64,000 bases of DNA, taken from Paragorgia papillata (Eukaryota > Cnidaria > Anthozoa > Scleralcyonacea > Coralliidae). The translations under genes and the position numbers were made by a program. The stretch's first letter is position 1. The number at the start of each line of letters is the position of its first letter. This document shows, in pieces, positions 58,643 to 64,000 of the stretch. Location of the stretch: the NCBI GenBank assembly GCA_035771165.1, contig JAWNZC010000469.1, positions 1,328,001 through 1,392,000 on the forward strand, read 5' to 3'. A model generated the notes under the pieces. It made no database searches and was not told where the DNA came from. It saw only the letters and a list, made by a program, of their open reading frames with translations.

Positions 58643-59485
58643 CCAGAAATAATAGAAAATAGAAAGATTTCAAAATATTTCTGTAAATAGAAAGATTTCA
58701 AAATTAGTGATTGTTGTTGCCATTGTTCCCCCACATATTATGAACTCACAGAAACTTCATATAAGAACGACACAAAAGTGCAGGCCAACAGATTTACCAT
58801 TTGCTGGAATAAAATATATCTTACAGAACAGCAACTCTCTTGTCTACCACTTGCAACCACACACAACATGAATTTAAGAAAGCAGAATATTACTCAGTAA
58901 CAAACTATGTGCAATGGACAGCCATATTATTTTAGATCTATTTTAGCCATAGTCAATCGAGATATGGTCTGGAAACTCAGCAAACTTCAAAGCGCCTATA
59001 ATGAGCTGTGATTTTATGTTGAACCGTACCTTACACCGTGCACATCCTTTGTTTTAGGTTTATTAATATTTAAATAGCACAGTTGAGTGATTGAACTGAA
59101 ACGTTGCTATTGGACAATTCGTTCATTATACTGAAATACAATGTGTTCAGTGACAGTGCACCATGCACAAAAATGCATAAAGGCGAACAAAAAGATAGAC
59201 CAAAGACTTTACCTGAGTTTCCAGACCATATCTCGATTGACTATGGTTTAGCAAATATAGTTCACAGGGCACAGTTGAGGTATTCTAAAGGGGGTGCATG
59301 TGCCATTGGCAGATAGGCCAGTCCAAGCCAGGCCTGGATTTACTGATAGGCTTACCAGGCTATAGCCGGTAGGCCCACAATTTGGACGGCCCACTGTTAA
59401 AAAATGGGAATTCAGACCTTTATATTTTGCTCAAAAGTGTCCTCAAAATGGGGGAAATGCTGTTTCAAAGAGCCAAAATTCAAAA
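58643..59485. mobile_element. truncated hAT-like element in intron of copy 5
   Basis: Reverse-orientation relative of 39,953-41,003, with its nested MITE (59,331 onward), truncated at both sides by deletions next to exon 2 and in the nested MITE. Confidence 0.75.
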
Positions 59486-60918
59486 AAGCTGCTCCCAAGC
59501 ACTAAGACTGCCAGCTTAAGTAACCCATGCCACCCTGATCCTGGAGTGAGATCTTATCTTTGTGGAAGAGTTTGATGTCATGTACTCTACATTTTCAAAA
59601 ATGAAATATGTTTATAGTCTGTTGGCAGATAAAATACATCCAATTTCCTTTTTACACCAAACCTAATGGATACCTGAGCCAGCCAAAATGACACCTTTAT
59701 TGTTTCACTCTGGCTAATACCAGATGATTTTACTCATCAAAAGAAAAACCTTCAGACATCCTAGGTAGCAATGAGTTAACAGCATAGGTTGCAGCACAAG
59801 ATTCAAAAAGTCATAAAAATATTTTCATTTATAGACCAAAATATTGATATTTTTATAAAAATGGAAAATGCAGTGACTTCCTGATAGTTTAGTATTCAAG
59901 TTTGAATCAGGACCACAGATGATAATTTAAAAAAATGTTTAGATTTGCAGTCAAAATGAAAATACCTTCCCACTTCCACTTCTGTAGTTGGTTGTGTATT
60001 ACTGTATTTCTGTAGCCGCTACTGAAGCATGAGGAAAGTCTAGTGATAAAAGTCACCAATTCTTGATGTATATTTGTCTGTTGGTATCAATTTGGGATAA
60101 ATATCCATTGTATTATGATTAAATACCATTTAAAGCTAAATTATACTATTTATATGTACAGTTTTCAACAAAACATTTTTCTCATGCTTCGGTAGCAGCT
60201 ACAGAAATACAGTAATACACAACAAACTACAGAAGAAGAAGTGGGAAGGTATTTCCATTTTGACTATAACAATAAAATAATTTAGAGTAGTAAAAAAAAT
60301 AATTATAATAGTATATTTAATTGTAATTACAGCATATTAGTATATTTAGCAGTAAATATACACTTTAAACAAATGAAACCTTACTTTAGTTTTTAGAAGT
60401 TGAATTTTTTTTCTATATTTCTGTATTTTATATCAAACATGTAGAAAATTATAATGTTCTGCTAAAACTGTACACTCAAGAGAATTCAATGACAGAACAG
60501 TTTTAAAAATTCTCTTTGTTTTGGTTTAAAATGTTTTTTAAAGTCAATGATGAAGTAAAGGAAAATATGATGAACACATGGAGTAAATGTTTTACATTTT
60601 ATTTCAGGTCAAGCTTATAAACAGTCCAACTCCTCGTTTTTGTTTTCGTTAAAAAATAAAGACGACATACCTGCATTCAAATGCGACGTTCACGACAAGC
60701 AACATGCAATCCTCAGCTCTCCTAACTACGGACCATGGTTTGGTCAGGGTTTTGATTTCTTCATCAGTGATAACTCCAATCAGAATCAAGAATCACGCTC
60801 CAACCTTGGCTCCTCATATCAATTACCCCCAGGATACCAACTTGGCTCTGCACAAACCCAATCTCTTCTGGCTGGAAGTTACACCTTTACTCCAACTGAA
60901 ATAGAAGTATTTTACTGA

Positions 60919-63724
60919 GTAATACCGCTGACAACACATTACGCACGCTCATATCAAAATCCAATCGAAAATGTCAAAAAGGGATCTCCGACTATTTGAA
61001 CGAGTTGGCATCAAAATGTTGTCAACATGTTCGTCTATTTTGAAAATGCCTTGTAAGAAATTTAAAAATAATTTACTTTTCAAAAAGATTATGCGCGAGT
61101 ATAAGCTAATTTCACCACGAGTGGCGCCATTTTGAATAATGACGTCAAATGACGTCAAACTAAATAGTAGCATGACTGTCAATGACTGCTAGATCTGATT
61201 GTTTTAATGTTTTTGGTTTTTTAAAAATTTATTTAAAACTAAAAGTCTGGAACATCGAAATTTGACGTGACTTGATAGGGAAAAGCTATAAAAAATTACA
61301 TCTTTCCTTTCTAAAACATTTTGCGGTGTAGATTTGTGTTTTATTCTTTAGTTCTTTCCTCAGCCCTGGTGTTACTCTCTAGTATTGAAAAGTATTAGTT
61401 CAAAGTTCTCAGGAGCGAAGAAATATTTGTCCTAGTAAGTTCCGAAATTCTAATTTGGATTAAGTTTCCACTTTTTACGGAAAATCTAATTTTTCTCCGG
61501 ATGGCAGATACAGACACGCTGCGAATGTACAAATAACAACTTTTCAATTATCAGCACTGACACTAGAGCTATGCAAGGAACTAGAAGGAAGCACAAATCT
61601 AGACTGGAAAACGTTTTAGAGGGAAAAAAGTTAACTTTCACACCTTTCTCTTAACCATTTCTAAGCGGCATTCGACTCTCAAGTCTTTCGTATTTTACTC
61701 TGGGCTAACGCCAGACGATTTTACTCCTCACTGGGAATATCCGCCGACGAAAAAGAGTTGAATAAAACACGAAAACAACCATGGAAGAAATTGGTTTATT
61801 GACCTCACAGTGACATTGTGACAATACCAATCCTAACCGTCTAATCCTAATTCTCTAATCTTAGATCAGTTTTAAATCAAAAGGTCATTATGCTTCTTAT
61901 TATGAGAAAAAGTCAGTCTGAAGCCATCGAAATATAATCTTTTTCAACAATCACGTCTAGTAGTCATGCTGCTCTTCGCTTGCAGCCATTTCACGTCATC
62001 ATTCAAGATGGTAAAATGATAAAATTCAACGCATTTTTAAGATAGACGACATTGCCAACATTTTCATGTCTACTTGTTCAAACAGTCGGGGGATTCTTTT
62101 AAAAAGTTGGTGTACAGCTGAAATATACTCACGAAGCAGGTCTAACCGTTTTGAGCGAAGATCCTTCATCAGAGAGAGAGAAAGAGGGGGGGGGGGGGGG
62201 GGGGGGATGGAGAGAAAGAAATAGTGCAGTGAAATTTAAAAGAATATTCTATATACGTTTATTTCAGTACAAATTTCTTTTTGACGAAGGACCTACGCCA
62301 AAAACGTTAGTCCTCTTTAATGAGTATTTCAATTCAGCAGTACACCAACCTTTTAAACATTTTCGATTTGTATTTCTAGTTTTCTACATTGCCTATAAGG
62401 CCCTCTATATTCTAAACTTGCTATTCCTTGTGTTGGAGCCGAAGAGATCTCTGCGAAGCAGACTAAGCAGAATCTATAAAGCCTCTTTTCCAGTCATGGC
62501 AGAAAATGACTCGCAGCTCAATGCGAGTACTTACATCTAATTAAAACTAACTCACAGTGCTTGTTTTTCACTCTGACTTCTTTTTAATTAGATGCAAGTA
62601 CTCGCTGCGAGCTGCAAGCCAGTTTCTGCGATGACTGGAAAACAGGCTTAATAAAACGAAAAGATGGCAAGCTGACGAGATTTTAAAAAGGAAAAACTGA
62701 TGTTTCGAGCAGAGCCTTTTATGACAGTAACGAATAACTCATGTCAGTTCGAGCGGAACCCTTTATCAGTTTTCTTAAGTAAACTCTGATGCAGGGCTGC
62801 GCTCGAAACGTCAGTATTTCGTTTCTGAAATCTCGGCAGTTTGCTACCTTTTCACTTTACTATTATCCAAAACACTACGTACGCAGCACTCAATTGTTTA
62901 CGCTTATAAAGAACCTAGGTCATGTCGTTGAACAAAATCCTATCCCAACCAACCCTAAAACGTTGTCTTATAACCCTTACTCTATATAATCCCAGTTCTA
63001 ACTATTACAAAGTAAAGAAAAACAAAAAGAAAAGAAAAAGAAAGTTTAACAAAAATTTAAAACAGTGCAACAGCACACAGAAAACATCACAAACTAAAGC
63101 TCTTAGGAGTGGATCTAGAAATTTAAAAAGGAGAGCACCAATTGAAAAATATCGCGAACGGAAAACGCGATTCCTCCAGAAGCCTTTTGGAAAATTATTT
63201 GACTTTAACTGAAGTCTGTTAAGAGGCATTTCTCGCAGTTTGTTATATGTTTTTACGAAGTTGAAAAACAACATTTTAACGGCTTATTTTTAAACACGTT
63301 TATGTTTCTTTCAACTTCAGAAGTTAGGTAGATTTTGTTGTGTTAGTTAATTAATCTTTAAAGTAAAATATCAACTGTTACTACTTAAACATACTTAGTT
63401 ATTTAGTAGTGTAAAGACAAGATTTGAAAATGTAGAAGTTCAGGAATACAGAATGATAATTTTTAATATGATTAGCTATAAAGTAATTTGAAAAACATTT
63501 AATTTACTCACATGATTATTGACAAAATTCCTTAGTGATCTAGCATTTTTTTTGTAATTTACTGTAAAAATATTAGAAAACAACAATTACTTATAGGAAT
63601 ATTAAATCATGAACTGTGCAAGCATTGTCACTCTTGTAAATAATTAAATTTTGGCTTAGGGTAGTTCTTAATTGTATATTAAATAGAGTTTTTGATTTAA
63701 TAACATTACAAAATTCAGTATACC
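60919..63724 (+). repeat. 3' flank block of TRIM-TLDc gene, copy 5
   Basis: Same block as 9,661-12,779, inverted. Hammerhead-like motifs at 62,140-62,170, 62,283-62,315, 62,700-62,775 and 62,785-62,815. Short poly-G at 62,186. Confidence 0.8.
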
Positions 63725-63891
63725 AAGCAGGGTAAACCTGATGAAACTACTCCGTGGGTGCTCAAATTTCCACGGAAGGCTTTTTAAATGTTGTGGGTCA
63801 ATTTAAAATGGAAATAGCGCAACAAAAAATCGAGTTTCTAGCTCATAATGTCATAAGGTTGGCAAGATAAAAATTTCACTTTACCCTGCTT
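63725..63891. mobile_element. MITE with AAGCAGGGTAAA ends
   Basis: 167 bp, ends AAGCAGGGTAAA / TTTACCCTGCTT. It marks the right end of the array. Confidence 0.7.
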
Positions 63892-63935
63892 ATGTCGTCA
63901 CATGCATAATTTTGCATATCGAAAATAATTCCAAG

Positions 63936-64000
63936 ATGGCGGACAGCACGCCGAGTTTGGTCGAAATATTTCCAAAACCAAAACAGATACGGAAAAATTG
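63936..64000 (+). CDS. possible first coding exon of a gene leaving the window
   Basis: CCAAGATGGCGGAC is a good animal start context. The frame stays open for 21 codons (MADSTPSLVEIFPKPKQ...) to the window edge. It lies outside the repeated array. Too short to identify; CAAGATGGCG also occurs in non-coding repeats here, so it may be chance. Confidence 0.25.
   Translation, partial: MADSTPSLVEIFPKPKQIRKN

Larger units (their letters stand above)
57239..60918 (+). pseudogene. RING-less TRIM-TLDc copy 5, frameshift in exon 2
   Basis: Exon 1 57,239-57,794, exon 2 58,383-58,635, exon 3 60,608-60,918. Exon 1 is open and has the same RING/B-box deletion as copy 1 (IDE...AIKEKLASCCTILE). The exon 2 acceptor TTATCTAG is intact. 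An extra T in the T-run near 58,605 makes exon 2 253 nt, not 252, and shifts the frame after VGDYIF, so the TLDc domain is broken unless this is a sequencing error in a homopolymer. Exon 3 is open. Confidence 0.75.

Noticed and set aside
62151..62540. Recurrent 110-130 codon frame in flank blocks (contains EPKRSLRSRLSR)
   Set aside because: It is shared only because the blocks are duplicates, has no domain, crosses the hairpin and is broken or shortened in copy 3. The same applies to the 66-codon frame at 62,789-62,989 and the 96-codon frame at 62,922-63,212.

Overview
The window is animal nuclear DNA. It is AT-rich, its genes have GT-AG introns, and it is packed with MITEs, hAT-like and copia elements, tRNA- and 5S-derived repeats, mini- and microsatellites. 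The protein families (TRIM/RBCC, TLDc, the splicing helicase DHX16, TNT-type copia) would suit a cnidarian or a similar early-branching marine invertebrate. That assignment is a guess, because no diagnostic marker is present.

The main content is a five-copy gene family. Each copy has three exons whose splice phases agree. Exon 1 encodes a TRIM-type RING, two B-boxes and a coiled coil. Exons 2 and 3 encode a TLDc domain, split by a 1.6-5.7 kb intron. Copies 1-3 are on the minus strand (12.8-15.9, 20.7-27.8 and 38.5-42.8 kb); copies 4-5 are on the plus strand (47.3-51.4 and 57.2-60.9 kb). Only copy 3 has an open RING, B-boxes and coiled coil (about 558 aa). The outer copies 1 and 5 share an in-frame loss of RING and B-boxes: copy 1 could encode a coiled-coil-TLDc protein of about 373 aa, and copy 5 has a frameshift in exon 2. 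Copies 2 and 4 share a perfect palindrome in B-box 1 and carry separate inactivating changes. Flanks and introns group the copies differently from exon 1 (1 with 4, 2 with 5), so the array is a mosaic.

Each gene is followed by a related 2.5-3.2 kb flank block with hammerhead-like motifs and a large hairpin, and is bordered by CCA/ATT-rich microsatellites. Between genes lies a second duplicated module (about 1-9.6 kb and 28.8-33.8 kb). It holds a broken copia element carrying a MITE, fragments of the DEAH helicase gene DHX16, a small TATA-preceded reading frame ending in a 45-bp minisatellite, a LINE remnant and a 24-bp minisatellite. The left copy keeps the last two DHX16 exons and has a damaged upstream exon; the right copy keeps that upstream exon open and has lost the last two. 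The left copy also holds an unrecognised three-exon gene candidate of 217 aa. A third copia fragment (44.3-45.8 kb) carries the RNase H end and a candidate LTR.

Comparing paralogous copies defines insertions precisely: hAT-like elements with 8-bp target duplications (51,425-52,692; 39,953-41,003; nested 39,964-40,206), a hAT-type element with 5 bp (21,881-23,936), an element with a 40-bp-class inverted repeat and an 11-bp duplication (24,436-26,390), and several TA-flanked MITEs. None carries a recognisable transposase.
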